Part shown: piece after piece, positions 25,376 through 33,689 of the stretch
Position numbering within the stretch: position 1 is the first letter of the stretch
Layout: every line of letters starts with the position of its first letter
Assembly: GCF_937959485.1 (NCBI RefSeq)
Contig: NZ_CALGPY010000007.1
Coordinates: forward strand, 1-64,000
Direction of reading: 5' to 3'
DNA from: an uncultured Campylobacter sp.
GTDB lineage: Bacteria > Campylobacterota > Campylobacteria > Campylobacterales > Campylobacteraceae
DNA length: 64,000 nt
The notes under the pieces: generated by a model
Database searches by the model: none
The model's input: the letters and a program-made list of their open reading frames with translations, nothing else
What the model was told of the DNA's origin: nothing
Program-made: the position numbers and the translations under genes

Positions 25376-26596
25376 ATGGATAAAGAGCGGTATATTTTTG
25401 AGAAATTTAGATCGAAGTTTAACGGCGATGATTGCGCCGTAATCGGCGAGCGAGCGTATTGCAAGGATCTTTTCGTCGAGGGCGTGCACTTCCGCCGTGG
25501 CTGGCTGAGCCTGCGCGAGATCGGCGCAAAGGCGATGCTCGTAAACATCTCGGATATGATCGCGACGAATGCGCGCGCCAAATACGCCCTGCTGGGGCTT
25601 GCGCTGCCGCGCGAGATCGGCACGCGCGAGATCGACGAGCTGTGCGCGGGCGTGAGCGAAACGGCGCGCGAGTGGGGCATACGGATCATCGGCGGTGACA
25701 CGATCGGCTCGGATCGCATCGCACTTAGCGTGAGCCTGATCGGCAAGTGTAAGCGCCCCGTGTTTCGCAGCGGCGCGCGCGCGGGCGATCTCATCGCGTA
25801 TACGGGTGAGCTAGGCAGCGTCGGGCGCGATCTGGCGGTGCTTTTAAGAGATGAAATTTCGCCCACTAGCTCGCAGACGCAAAACCGAAACGATAAAATT
25901 TCGTCGGCGCAAGACCCAAGCGATGAGGTGCAAAGCTCGGGCGATAAAATTTCACCTGCGCGCGCCGAGCTGCAGAGCCTGGACACCGAAACTTCGGCAA
26001 TACAAATTTTAGATCTTGAGCCGCAAAGTCTGGACGATAAAATTTTTCCTGCGTACGTCAAGCCGCAGAGCTTGGATGCCGAAATTTCGGCGCAAAATTC
26101 CGTGTCGCATAGCGGAGAGGATCGCAAGAGTCCTACGGCGCAAAGCCTCGCATGCGAAAATTCTACATCGCAAAGCTCCGCATGCGAAAATCCTGTGCCG
26201 GGTAGTGGCTCATATCGCTTACGCGAGGATCTGCGCGCAAAAATTTCAAAGAATTCGCGCTTCGTCAGACCCGTTTTGCATGATAAGTTTTTTTACAAGG
26301 CGGCGAAGTTCATCAGCGCGGCGATGGACATTAGCGATGGGCTCGCGCAGGATCTGCCCCGCCTGCTGGAGGCTAGCGGCGTGGGTGCGCGCTGGATCGC
26401 CCGCCCTAGCGAGGCTGCGCTGCAAAGCGGCGAGGAGTACGAGATTTTGTTTAGCTTCGTGCCGAAGTTTTTGCCTAAAATCTACGCGATTGCCGCTAAG
26501 GCGGGCGTTTCGATCAATATCATCGCCGAGGTTTGCCCGCGCACGCCGCAAAGCTCTATGGAATTTCGCGGCAGCTCGCACCACTTCGTGCCTTGA
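25376..26596 (+). CDS. thiL: Thiamine-monophosphate kinase with a large in-frame insert
   Basis: ThiL phosphorylates thiamine monophosphate to the cofactor thiamine diphosphate. The N-terminal half has NGDDCAVIGERAYCKD, the Mg/ATP motif region NISDMIATNARAKYAL and GGDTIGSDRIALSVS. The C-terminal half has ISAAMDISDGLAQDL and GEEYEILFSF. Between them, about residues 160-282, lies an insert with no counterpart in ordinary ThiL (roughly 270-330 residues against 406 here). It is rich in Ser, Gln, Asp and Ala, contains repeats (TAQSLACENS, SQSSACENP) and is coded by AAATTT-core repeat DNA like that in the spacers. The frame is intact, so activity may be preserved with a disordered loop. Confidence 0.88.
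   Translation: MDKERYIFEKFRSKFNGDDCAVIGERAYCKDLFVEGVHFRRGWLSLREIGAKAMLVNISDMIATNARAKYALLGLALPREIGTREIDELCAGVSETAREWGIRIIGGDTIGSDRIALSVSLIGKCKRPVFRSGARAGDLIAYTGELGSVGRDLAVLLRDEISPTSSQTQNRNDKISSAQDPSDEVQSSGDKISPARAELQSLDTETSAIQILDLEPQSLDDKIFPAYVKPQSLDAEISAQNSVSHSGEDRKSPTAQSLACENSTSQSSACENPVPGSGSYRLREDLRAKISKNSRFVRPVLHDKFFYKAAKFISAAMDISDGLAQDLPRLLEASGVGARWIARPSEAALQSGEEYEILFSFVPKFLPKIYAIAAKAGVSINIIAEVCPRTPQSSMEFRGSSHHFVP
25852..26216 (+). repeat. AAATTT-core repeat array inside thiL
   Basis: Units of the type GATAAAATTTC...GCGCAAAGC recur at about 35-60 base spacing: GATGAAATTTCG, GATAAAATTTCGTC, GATAAAATTTCACC, GATAAAATTTTTCC, GCCGAAATTTCGGCG. The 3' part holds a tandem duplication around CGCATGCGAAAATTC / CGCATGCGAAAATCC. 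This matches the spacer repeat family but is kept in one open frame. Confidence 0.75.
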
Positions 26597-26891
26597 AATT
26601 TGCCGCGACCGCTTTAAATTTTAAGGCACGGGATTTGGATTTCAGTTCGAAACGGCACGCAAAGCGAGTAAATTTTACTTAGTAAGTGAGCTACGGCGTG
26701 CTTTATACCAAAGAATTCGCGGTTTTTGGCATTTTCCGAATGGGCGAGAGATGGGATGCGGCTCGCAAGGGTGCTGCGGCTAGCGGACATGAGACTTAAA
26801 TAGGTAAATTTCATATCCAAAGCGTTCGACGCTTCAAGCCTTGCGTTTAAATTTAATCTACAACTATAAGCCGAATTTTAATCTGTCCAAT
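26597..26891. other. Spacer between convergent genes
   Basis: thiL and the propeller gene face each other here. I see AAATTTAAATT cores and no gene or clear terminator. Confidence 0.4.
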
Positions 26892-27998
26892 TTAAATATC
26901 CGCGCAGACCGCATGCATCGCGGCTCCGTCGTTTGCCACGGCGTAGAGGCGCCCGCCGCTAGCGAGCATGATCTGATCCGAGCCGAATTGAAACTTGCCG
27001 AATTCCACCTCTTTTAAGATCGAGCCGTCGTCCGCGCTAATCAAAACGGGCTTGCCGCGGCGATTTGCGAGTAAAATTTTATCCTCGCACCACGCGAAAT
27101 GCTCGGTGCCGCCGGTGTCAAGCTTAAAGATCACCTCGCCGCTTGCCGCGTCTACGGCATATAGATGCCCGCCCTTGCCCGCGGTGCCGAAATACAGCGT
27201 CTCGAGACCCCGCCGCTTACCTTGCGCATCAAAATGCGACGCCGCTGCGCCGCGCAGGCAGACAGGCGTATATAGATACGCGCCGAGCTTCAGCCGCCAA
27301 AGCGTTTTGCCTTTTGCGACCGCTTTTTTGCGCGTTTGCTTGCCGCCGTTTGAAATTTTATCTTTCGCCTCGCTCGTTTCATTGCGTGGATCGCTTTTGC
27401 TCGCTTTACAAACAGCCGCCGCGCCGACATTTTCGGAGGAATTTTTTAAATTCTCGCCCATTGTGCCGCTAGAATTTGGCGTGCCGCCTAAATCAGCCGC
27501 CGCATCGTTTAAATTTGACTCGTCCTGCGAAGCTATGCACTCCATCATAAAGGGCGAACTCATCCGCACGGCAAAGCCCTCAAATTCGTAGGTTCGCGCA
27601 TCGTTGTAGATCTGCTTCACGGGCGCAGGAGCGTCGCCAAGTTCGCTCATTTCGCCGTCTTGTATTTTGATGAGCTTTGCGGGCGAATCGACGAAGCCCT
27701 CGTAGTATCTCGTATTTAGCACGAAGTGGCCGTCCTGCGGGTAACAAAGCGCGGAGGCGGCAGAGAAAATTTCGCGCTGCTCGTAGGCAAGCACCGATCT
27801 TTTATGTTCGCTAAAATCGCGCGAAAATGTATCTAGCAGCACGTAGCTGGGCGTTAGCTTCGCGGCGGTATTTTGCTCGCTAGGGGCCGCAAAGGCAAAG
27901 TGGACGAAGGCAATCCGCTCGCCCATCTCATAAATGCCCGTCACGCCGTGTCCGCGAAACTCCACGCCTTGCATCGCAAGAGGATATGATTTTAGCAT
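26892..27998 (-). CDS. PQQ-like/beta-propeller-type protein of unknown function
   Basis: 368 residues without signal peptide. The C-terminal third resembles PQQ-type propeller blades (GGHLYAVDAASGEVIFKLDTGG, then GKPVLISADDGSILKEVEFG and GGRLYAVANDG). The N-terminal part (MLKSYPLAMQGVEFRGHGVTG) may form further blades. Residues about 156-222 are a Ser/Asn/Lys-rich low-complexity segment (NSSGTMGENLKNSSENVGAA, ending in KQTRKKAVAKGK) that interrupts the propeller. It stands alone on the minus strand with AAGGAGC before the start. No function can be assigned. Confidence 0.7.
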   Translation of the reverse strand: MLKSYPLAMQGVEFRGHGVTGIYEMGERIAFVHFAFAAPSEQNTAAKLTPSYVLLDTFSRDFSEHKRSVLAYEQREIFSAASALCYPQDGHFVLNTRYYEGFVDSPAKLIKIQDGEMSELGDAPAPVKQIYNDARTYEFEGFAVRMSSPFMMECIASQDESNLNDAAADLGGTPNSSGTMGENLKNSSENVGAAAVCKASKSDPRNETSEAKDKISNGGKQTRKKAVAKGKTLWRLKLGAYLYTPVCLRGAAASHFDAQGKRRGLETLYFGTAGKGGHLYAVDAASGEVIFKLDTGGTEHFAWCEDKILLANRRGKPVLISADDGSILKEVEFGKFQFGSDQIMLASGGRLYAVANDGAAMHAVCADI

Positions 27999-28240
27999 TT
28001 GCGGCTCCTTAAAATTTGAAGCGATTATAGCTTAAATTTGGGCGCGAATTTTAAAATTTTGTATGCACGCTAAAATTTTACGGCGTGCACATTAAATCAT
28101 ACGATGCGCACGCTAAAATTTTACGGCGCGCGGCATGGAATTTCAAATTTTGCGGAGCCGTAGATTTGAAATTTCGCCCCTTCACGTAGCCTACACGCAA
28201 GCTCGCTATCATACCGCTACACAATTTACAAAGGAGCCGT

Positions 28241-28678
28241 ATGAGGGAGATCGTAAAAAAATTTGTCGCAGGCGACGCGGATATTATATTCGCTAGACTT
28301 TCCGTTATCATCGTGCTTGCCGTGATGGGTAACTACAAGTGGTTTGAGTTCGAGGTGGAGGCTTTAAAGCCGCTCTTTTCGCAGACGTGGCTTTCGTTTT
28401 TACCGTCAGCGCTCGGGGACGCCGGCGCGAGCTATTTTTTGGGCGTGGTGGAGACCGTGGGTTATCTCTCGCTCATCGCGGGCTTTTTCAAGCCGAAGGC
28501 GGGCATCGTGGGCGATCTCATCGTGATCGTCATGGCGCTGACTACGCTCAGCCTACTGCCGCAGCTGGGCAAGATCGACGGCTTTATTTTTAAAGACCTT
28601 TTCTTGCTAGGCCTTGGCTTGGTGCTGCTAAAATACGACCTGGCGCGCCTTTGCCGCGGAGAAAAAAGCTGCGATTGA
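28241..28678 (+). CDS. DUF417 (YkgB-type) membrane protein
   Basis: 145 residues with four membrane segments: about 18-35 (IFARLSVIIVLAVMGNYKW), 60-85 (FLGVVETVGYLSLIAGFF), 88-105 (GIVGDLIVIVMALTTLSLL) and 115-132 (FKDLFLLGLGLVLLKYDL). The NYKWFEFEVEALKPLF piece after the first helix is typical of the DUF417 family, related in layout to DoxX. Elsewhere the family appears with stress and chlorine-resistance genes; nothing adjacent supports that here. AAAGGAGC precedes the ATG. Confidence 0.78.
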   Translation: MREIVKKFVAGDADIIFARLSVIIVLAVMGNYKWFEFEVEALKPLFSQTWLSFLPSALGDAGASYFLGVVETVGYLSLIAGFFKPKAGIVGDLIVIVMALTTLSLLPQLGKIDGFIFKDLFLLGLGLVLLKYDLARLCRGEKSCD

Positions 28679-29100
28679 GCCGTCAAAACATACTGGCGTC
28701 GGTTCCGACGCAACACTAAATGATTGCGCACGGCGAGCTTGAGGCGTTTTGATTTAAAGCTTTTTTCAAACTCTTTGATCGAGAGCCCGCCTTGCTAGCA
28801 TTTATGCGCTTTGCGCTTGAACTCGCTCGCATACCATCGTTTAAAATACGGCCGCGCGCTAAAATTTTATGACGCACGGTTGAAATTTATCAAGCTACAG
28901 TAATTAAATTTTGCCAACGCTCAAACTCAAATTTATAAAATTTAAATCGATCCATCAGATTGTGCTACAAATTGAGTCGCGTTAAATTTGACGGCGAAAG
29001 CTTAATCCTAAGCTCAAAGCATTAGATTTAGATCCAGCCAAATTCGCATTTGATTAAGCGAAACGAAAAGCGCAAAGTTATATCATTCCTTAGAAATTCT
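28679..29100. other. Non-coding spacer
   Basis: No gene supported. Repeated AAATTTTATGACGCACGGTTGAAATTT-type cores are present from about 28860. No clear terminator. Confidence 0.4.
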
Positions 29101-29124
29101 GCAATTTTTTCGAAAGGGCGAGAT

Positions 29125-29706
29125 ATGAAGCACTTTTCACTCTCAAAGGCCGTTTTTATGGCGGCGAGTTTGACCCTGCTCGGGCTAACGGCTGCGAATG
29201 CGCAGGAGAAATTTTCCCCAGTTATCGTCATTCACGGCGGCACCAGCGGACTTGATCTAACCAAAGAGGAATTTAAAATCCGCGAGGAGCCGATGAAAAA
29301 GGCGCTTTTGGCGGGTCAAGCCGTGCTTGAGAAAGGCGGCAGCGCGATGGATGCCGTAACGGCGGCGATAATGGTGCTTGAGGACGATCCGAATTTCAAC
29401 GCGGGCAAGGGCGCGGTATTTACCGCCGACGGATTTAACGAGCTCGACGCCTCGATTATGGACGGCTCGACTAAAAAAGCGGGCGCGGTCGCGATGGATA
29501 AAAATGGTAACCTAGCCGCGGCGACCAGCACCGGCGGCATGACAAATAAAATGACCGGCCGCATCGGCTCATATCAAAGATGCAGCGACAAGGAGCTAGA
29601 CCTTGCTATCTCGAAAAAAGAATTTATAGATAACTTCCTAAAACAAGACGCCGAAGAGGGCTTTAGCTTCGAGCAGACGCAAGAGCTGCTGGGCGGGATA
29701 AATTAG
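29125..29706 (+). pseudogene. Isoaspartyl peptidase/L-asparaginase gene, internally deleted
   Basis: The signal peptide (MKHFSLSKAVFMAASLTLL...) and N-terminal alpha-chain of a type-III (Ntn-hydrolase) asparaginase are clear: PVIVIHGGTSG, GGSAMDAVTAAIMVLEDDP, NAGKGAVFT, ELDASIMDGSTKKAGAVA. Complete enzymes continue AGAVAGV... for some 80-90 residues before the cleavage site GTVGAVAxDxxGNLAAATSTGGMTNK. Here AGAVA runs straight into MDKNGNLAAATSTGGMTNK, so the linker and the catalytic threonine are gone. After GRIG the sequence turns into 45 unfamiliar residues and stops. Family length is over 300; 193 remain. Frame intact, but activity of the family type is very unlikely. Confidence 0.85.
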
Positions 29707-29730
29707 CCTCAAATTTACAAAAGGACAAAA

Positions 29731-30846
29731 ATGAAAAAAATTTTAGCGATGCTACTTTTAGGCTTGCTAGGTCTTGAAGCTAAAATAATTGGGCAGGGCG
29801 AGCTAGCGGACTACGGGCTGGTTTTTGCGGACGGTAACGCCGTAGATAAAGACGGCAACATAAAAGCCGTAGGTAAAAATTTTATGGTCACAGGAACCTT
29901 TTCTGACGGTCTTTGCGTGGTTTTTATAGGCGAACAGACCTTTTTTATGGACGAAAGCGGCAGACTTGCCTTACGTTTGGCGCCCGGTACGGGCTTTAAA
30001 ACTAGCTTTACCGAGGGGTTAGCAGGCATCGCCAAAAGCGGCAAATTCGGCCTCATAGATAAAACAGGTAAGGTCGTAGTAGAACCCAAATTTGACGATA
30101 TGGGTATAGCCTTCAGAGATGGCGCGATAGTCGTGGGTGAGATGAAATACGGCAGGATGAAATACGGCTACGTGGATAAAAACGGCAAAACAATCATTCC
30201 TCCGCGCTATGACGAGGTAAGGTCGTTTTCCGATGGACTAGCCTCGGTGCGCATCGGCGATAAATGGAGCGTGATAGACAAAAGCGGCGCTACCGTTTCA
30301 AAGCTAAATTTCAACTACCCATTAAAGTTTACAGAAGGCTTAGCATCCGTAAAATTTAACGGACTTTATGGCTTTGTGGACAAGGACGCAAGCGTCGTTA
30401 TAGAGCCTAAATTTGAATTAGCGTCGCTCTTTAGCGAAGGACTAGCGGCCGTAAAATCGGGCGGCAAATGGGGCTTCATAGACAAAAGCGGAAATTTCGC
30501 GATAGAACCGCGTTTTGACGAAGTAAATAAATTTAAAGAAGAACGTGCCGTAGTGAGGATCGGCGAGCTGTGGGGTATCATAGATAAAAGCGATAAATTT
30601 ATCCTTGAGCTACAAAAATTCGACTATATATTTGATGAGTTTTACGGCGGAATGTTAAATTTCAAGGTAAATAGAAAAAGCGGTTGCCTAGACATAGACG
30701 GCAAGGTCGCCATAGAACCAAAATTCGATAGCATATTTGTTTTTGAGGGCAACGCGACGGCCGCTAGTGTAGACTACAAAAGCGTGTTTATCGATAAAAA
30801 GGGTCGAATTTTGCCTATTTCTTACTACTTTGAGATAGAAGATTGA
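29731..30846 (+). CDS. Exported WG-repeat protein
   Basis: Signal peptide (MKKILAMLLLGLLGLEAK) followed by about nine copies of a WG/KWG-type repeat, for example KFGLIDKTGKVVVEPKFD, KYGYVDKNGKTIIPPRYD, KWSVIDKSGATVSKL, LYGFVDKDASVVIEPKF, KWGFIDKSGNFAIEPRFD and SGCLDIDGKVAIEPKFD, each followed by FSEGLAAV-type pieces. 371 residues. Such repeats are thought to form beta-structures and bind other molecules; no enzymatic part is seen. It lies 24 bases after the asparaginase remnant with its own AAAGGAC. Confidence 0.85.
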   Translation: MKKILAMLLLGLLGLEAKIIGQGELADYGLVFADGNAVDKDGNIKAVGKNFMVTGTFSDGLCVVFIGEQTFFMDESGRLALRLAPGTGFKTSFTEGLAGIAKSGKFGLIDKTGKVVVEPKFDDMGIAFRDGAIVVGEMKYGRMKYGYVDKNGKTIIPPRYDEVRSFSDGLASVRIGDKWSVIDKSGATVSKLNFNYPLKFTEGLASVKFNGLYGFVDKDASVVIEPKFELASLFSEGLAAVKSGGKWGFIDKSGNFAIEPRFDEVNKFKEERAVVRIGELWGIIDKSDKFILELQKFDYIFDEFYGGMLNFKVNRKSGCLDIDGKVAIEPKFDSIFVFEGNATAASVDYKSVFIDKKGRILPISYYFEIED

Positions 30847-31125
30847 GGCAAATTTGCGACGGTTTTGGCGAGCGCTTTGCTTCTTTTGAACCAACAAGCT
30901 GCATTCAGTCGCTAAAATTTCTCGCCTTTATGCCACATAACCCCCAATAGGCCTATTTTGCTAAAAAAATAACGTAAATTTAATTTTTACAATACGAGTT
31001 AAATTTGAAAATTTACATACTAAATTTTATCGCAGGCAATAAAACTTCGGTTGTTTTAATTTACTTTCATTCGTATTTAACTTTTGCCTTAAATTTTTGC
31101 ACATGATAGCAAAATATGCAAATTT
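30847..31125. other. AT-rich spacer upstream of the RNA-repair genes
   Basis: No gene supported. Unlike other spacers it is plainly AT rich (GTAAATTTAATTTTTACAATACG), with fewer GC-rich linkers. Confidence 0.4.
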
Positions 31126-31129
31126 CAGG

Positions 31130-31135
31130 TAGAAT
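31130..31135 (+). promoter_or_regulatory. -10 box for the kinase-ligase gene
   Basis: TAGAAT in TTTCAGGTAGAATATC, 27 bases before the ATG, behind a long T/A-rich tract. Confidence 0.45.
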
Positions 31136-31162
31136 ATCGCCACATAAAATCAAGGCGGTAAA

Positions 31163-32656
31163 ATGAGAAAATTTATAGTCGTTCGCGGACACGCGGGCTC
31201 GGGTAAAACGACTTTCGCAAAAGAGAAAATTAAAGAATTTAAAAACGAATACCCGCAGGCGCAAATTTATCATCTGGAAAACGATATGTTTCTAACCGAT
31301 GAGATGGGGGTTTATACTTGGTCGCCGAAGCTTTTGGAGGATGCAAAGCGCAAAGTCGCCCGCGAGATAAAGCAGGCGTATAAATTTGTCCTGGAAAACA
31401 AAGATAAAGACGTTCTTATAGTGCTTAGCAACGTGAGCGCGCGCACCAAAGAGCTGCTAAGCCTAAAAGAGCAAGCCGCCCAAAATGGATTTATTTTCGA
31501 GTGCTTTAGAATGCAAAATTTCTTCGCCTCCGAGCACGGCGTCGATGAAGATACGGTGATAGCGATGTTTATCAAGGTCGCAAACAACAAAATAGAGGGC
31601 GAAATTTTGATCCCGCCCGTCAATCCTATGAGCGAAAGCGTAGCGCAAAAGATCAAAGACGCGGCGGCTCTAAACAGGCGCGATCTGCCCTTTGATACGG
31701 TGCAAAATACCTACGTAACGAAAAAATATATCGCCGCCACGCAGGATAAAAGGCTCTGGAGCGCGCGTCAAAGCGAGCTTTATCCCGAGCTTCGCACCTA
31801 TAAATACTCAAAACGCGTCTTTTTCAAAGCCGATTGGGATAAGGCGTTGCTTGAGATGCGCGGGCTCATAATGGACGATGATCTAAATATCATCGTGCGT
31901 CCATTTAAAAAGGTCTATAACTACTCGGAATTTACCTCGCGCAAAAGCCTTTATCCTATCGATATCACAGACGATACGCCCGTGCTTGCCGTGCGAAAGG
32001 TAAACGGCTTTTTGGGGTGTTGCACCTACGTAGATATTGGCGAAAGCGGCGCGAGCTTTAACCGCCGCGTCATCTACTCCACGACGGGATCGACCGATAG
32101 TAGATTTGCGCAGATGACGCGCGAGCACTGCTGTAAATTTGAAGAGATTTTCAAACGCTATCCAAATAAAACTTTTTTATTTGAGATCACCGACGAGAGC
32201 GATCCGCACATCGTAGAAGAGGAGCTTGGCGAGACTTTTATCGGACTTATCGACGCTAAAACCGGCGCGCAAGAGAGCGAATTTGAGCTAGATAAGATCG
32301 CCGCAAGCACTGCCGGAGTGCTAAAAAGACCTTTTTATAAGGAGGGCGAGCAGTATCTAAAAACGAGCTTTTCGGAGCTAAAAAATATAGTCAAAGAGGC
32401 GAAATTCGAGGGCTTTATGGTGTATATCCCAAGCCAAAACGATTTTTGCTTTAAGATGAAAACGCCTTATTATCTCGTGAATAAATTTTTCGCTCGCAGT
32501 AAAAACGAAGCGCTTTCCGGCAAACTGGATAAAACCAAGCTTGATGAGGAATTTCACCCCTTGATCGATCACATCAAAGCAAACGAGCGAGAATTCAAAT
32601 TCCTTGACGAGCAGGGCAAGCTAGGCTTTATAAAAGAATTTTTAGAAAAAGTTTAA
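31163..32656 (+). CDS. Polynucleotide kinase-RNA ligase (Rnl1-type) fusion
   Basis: Two domains. Residues about 1-165 form a P-loop kinase: VVRGHAGSGKTTFAKE (P-loop at about 9-17) and HLENDMFLTDEMGVYTWSP, as in 5'-OH polynucleotide kinases. Residues about 200-497 match T4 Rnl1-like ligases: MRGLIMDDD and RPFKKVYNYSE before motif I, the AMP-accepting lysine in VRKVNGFLG (about 275), FLFEITDESD (motif IIIa), EGFMVYI (motif IV) and FKMKTPYYLV (motif V). The pair would rephosphorylate 5' ends and ligate RNA. A metallophosphoesterase follows after 81 bases. Substrate and trigger are inference. Confidence 0.85.
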   Translation: MRKFIVVRGHAGSGKTTFAKEKIKEFKNEYPQAQIYHLENDMFLTDEMGVYTWSPKLLEDAKRKVAREIKQAYKFVLENKDKDVLIVLSNVSARTKELLSLKEQAAQNGFIFECFRMQNFFASEHGVDEDTVIAMFIKVANNKIEGEILIPPVNPMSESVAQKIKDAAALNRRDLPFDTVQNTYVTKKYIAATQDKRLWSARQSELYPELRTYKYSKRVFFKADWDKALLEMRGLIMDDDLNIIVRPFKKVYNYSEFTSRKSLYPIDITDDTPVLAVRKVNGFLGCCTYVDIGESGASFNRRVIYSTTGSTDSRFAQMTREHCCKFEEIFKRYPNKTFLFEITDESDPHIVEEELGETFIGLIDAKTGAQESEFELDKIAASTAGVLKRPFYKEGEQYLKTSFSELKNIVKEAKFEGFMVYIPSQNDFCFKMKTPYYLVNKFFARSKNEALSGKLDKTKLDEEFHPLIDHIKANEREFKFLDEQGKLGFIKEFLEKV

Positions 32657-32737
32657 CGATTACCGTGCGAATATTTGACGCCGCGTAAATTTACGTAAAG
32701 CTCAAATTTGATGTAGCGATTAAAGCTTAAAGGAAAA

Positions 32738-33337
32738 ATGATGATATTTTTTACCTCCGATTTGCATTTTTATCACGCAAATATTATGAAATACTGCCCT
32801 AAATTTAGGGCTTTTAACGACGTAGGCGAGATGAACGAAAAGCTAATAGAGCTCTGGAATGCCGTAGTGGGGTCCGAGGATACGGTTTATGATCTGGGCG
32901 ATTTTGCATTTTGTAATAAATTGAAGGATCTAAAAAGCGTCGCGCGCAGGCTAAACGGCTCGCATGTGATGATTTTAGGCAACCACGATACGCTCATTAG
33001 CCAAAACAAAGAAGCGCTGCTACGCGAGCTAAAAGAGGACGGAAATCCTATCTTTAGCGATATCCTGCACTACAAGGAGCTAAATTTTGACGGCGGCGCG
33101 GGCGCGATAAAGGACGGCAAAACGGGTATGAGCATCTGTATGTTTCACTATCCCGTAGAGGAGCACAACCGCGCCCAGGAAGGCTCTTTTATGCTTCACG
33201 GACACTTGCACGACCGCGCTTCCAGCCTGGAGGGGCGCATACTAAACGTAGGCTTTGACTCGCACGGCAAAATTTTAAGCTTAGAGGAGATCGTGCAAAT
33301 TTTAGGGCAAAGGCAAATCGCGGCAAGATATTCGTGA
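32738..33337 (+). CDS. Calcineurin-like metallophosphoesterase
   Basis: 199-residue binuclear metallophosphoesterase: TSDLHFYHANI (Asp8, His10), YDLGDFAF (about 45), MILGNHDTLI (about 80), MFHYPVEEHNR (about 130) and LHGHLHDRA (about 150) supply the expected metal ligands. Start at ATGATG with AAAGGAAAAA. It directly follows the kinase-ligase gene on the same strand. In bacterial Pnkp the central 3'-end-healing phosphatase is of this family, so a role in removing 2',3'-cyclic or 3' phosphates is plausible here. It could also be a general phosphodiesterase. Confidence 0.85.
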   Translation: MMIFFTSDLHFYHANIMKYCPKFRAFNDVGEMNEKLIELWNAVVGSEDTVYDLGDFAFCNKLKDLKSVARRLNGSHVMILGNHDTLISQNKEALLRELKEDGNPIFSDILHYKELNFDGGAGAIKDGKTGMSICMFHYPVEEHNRAQEGSFMLHGHLHDRASSLEGRILNVGFDSHGKILSLEEIVQILGQRQIAARYS

Positions 33338-33374
33338 TCCGGGCTAAACACGGACAGCCGCAGCATTGATTTAA

Positions 33375-33566
33375 AGCGTAGCCGGCGGCAATATCTTTCA
33401 AAAGCACCCGCATAATACAGGGATAGGCAAAGGGCTCGGCGGCATCTTTATCGACAAGCACGGACACACGGGCTTTGCGTGGACGAAAGATAAGCTCGGC
33501 ATGTATCACGGCGAAGCAAGACTCGGAGCTAAGCCGATCGTTTATTGGCCGCTAGGAGAGAAATAA
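33375..33566 (+). pseudogene. 3' remnant of an unidentified gene
   Basis: A frame open from just after a TAA at 33372 to TAA at 33564-33566 encodes about 63 residues of protein-like sequence (GIGKGLGGIFIDKHGHTGFA, GMYHGEARLGAKPIVYWPLG) without any usable start codon or ribosome-binding site. Composition fits coding DNA rather than spacer. The family is not recognised. It probably is the end of a gene whose front was deleted, lying between the RNA-repair pair and the AT-rich minus-strand gene. Confidence 0.45.
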
Positions 33567-33689
33567 GCGTAAATTTAGCTCTGTTTCCATCAGGCACGGC
33601 TAAATTTAAACCTACATATAGTTTGTCTTTAAGTGAATCTCGATAGGCAAACAGCATAGTTTATGTTTATATTAAAATACAAACATAAA

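Noticed and set aside
25240..26127. Minus-strand frame of 295 codons over thiL
   Set aside because: Mirror of the thiL array; composition is low complexity and ThiL on the plus strand is certain.
26614..26820. Minus-strand frame of 68 codons between thiL and the propeller gene
   Set aside because: No recognisable features, no Shine-Dalgarno, spacer-like DNA.
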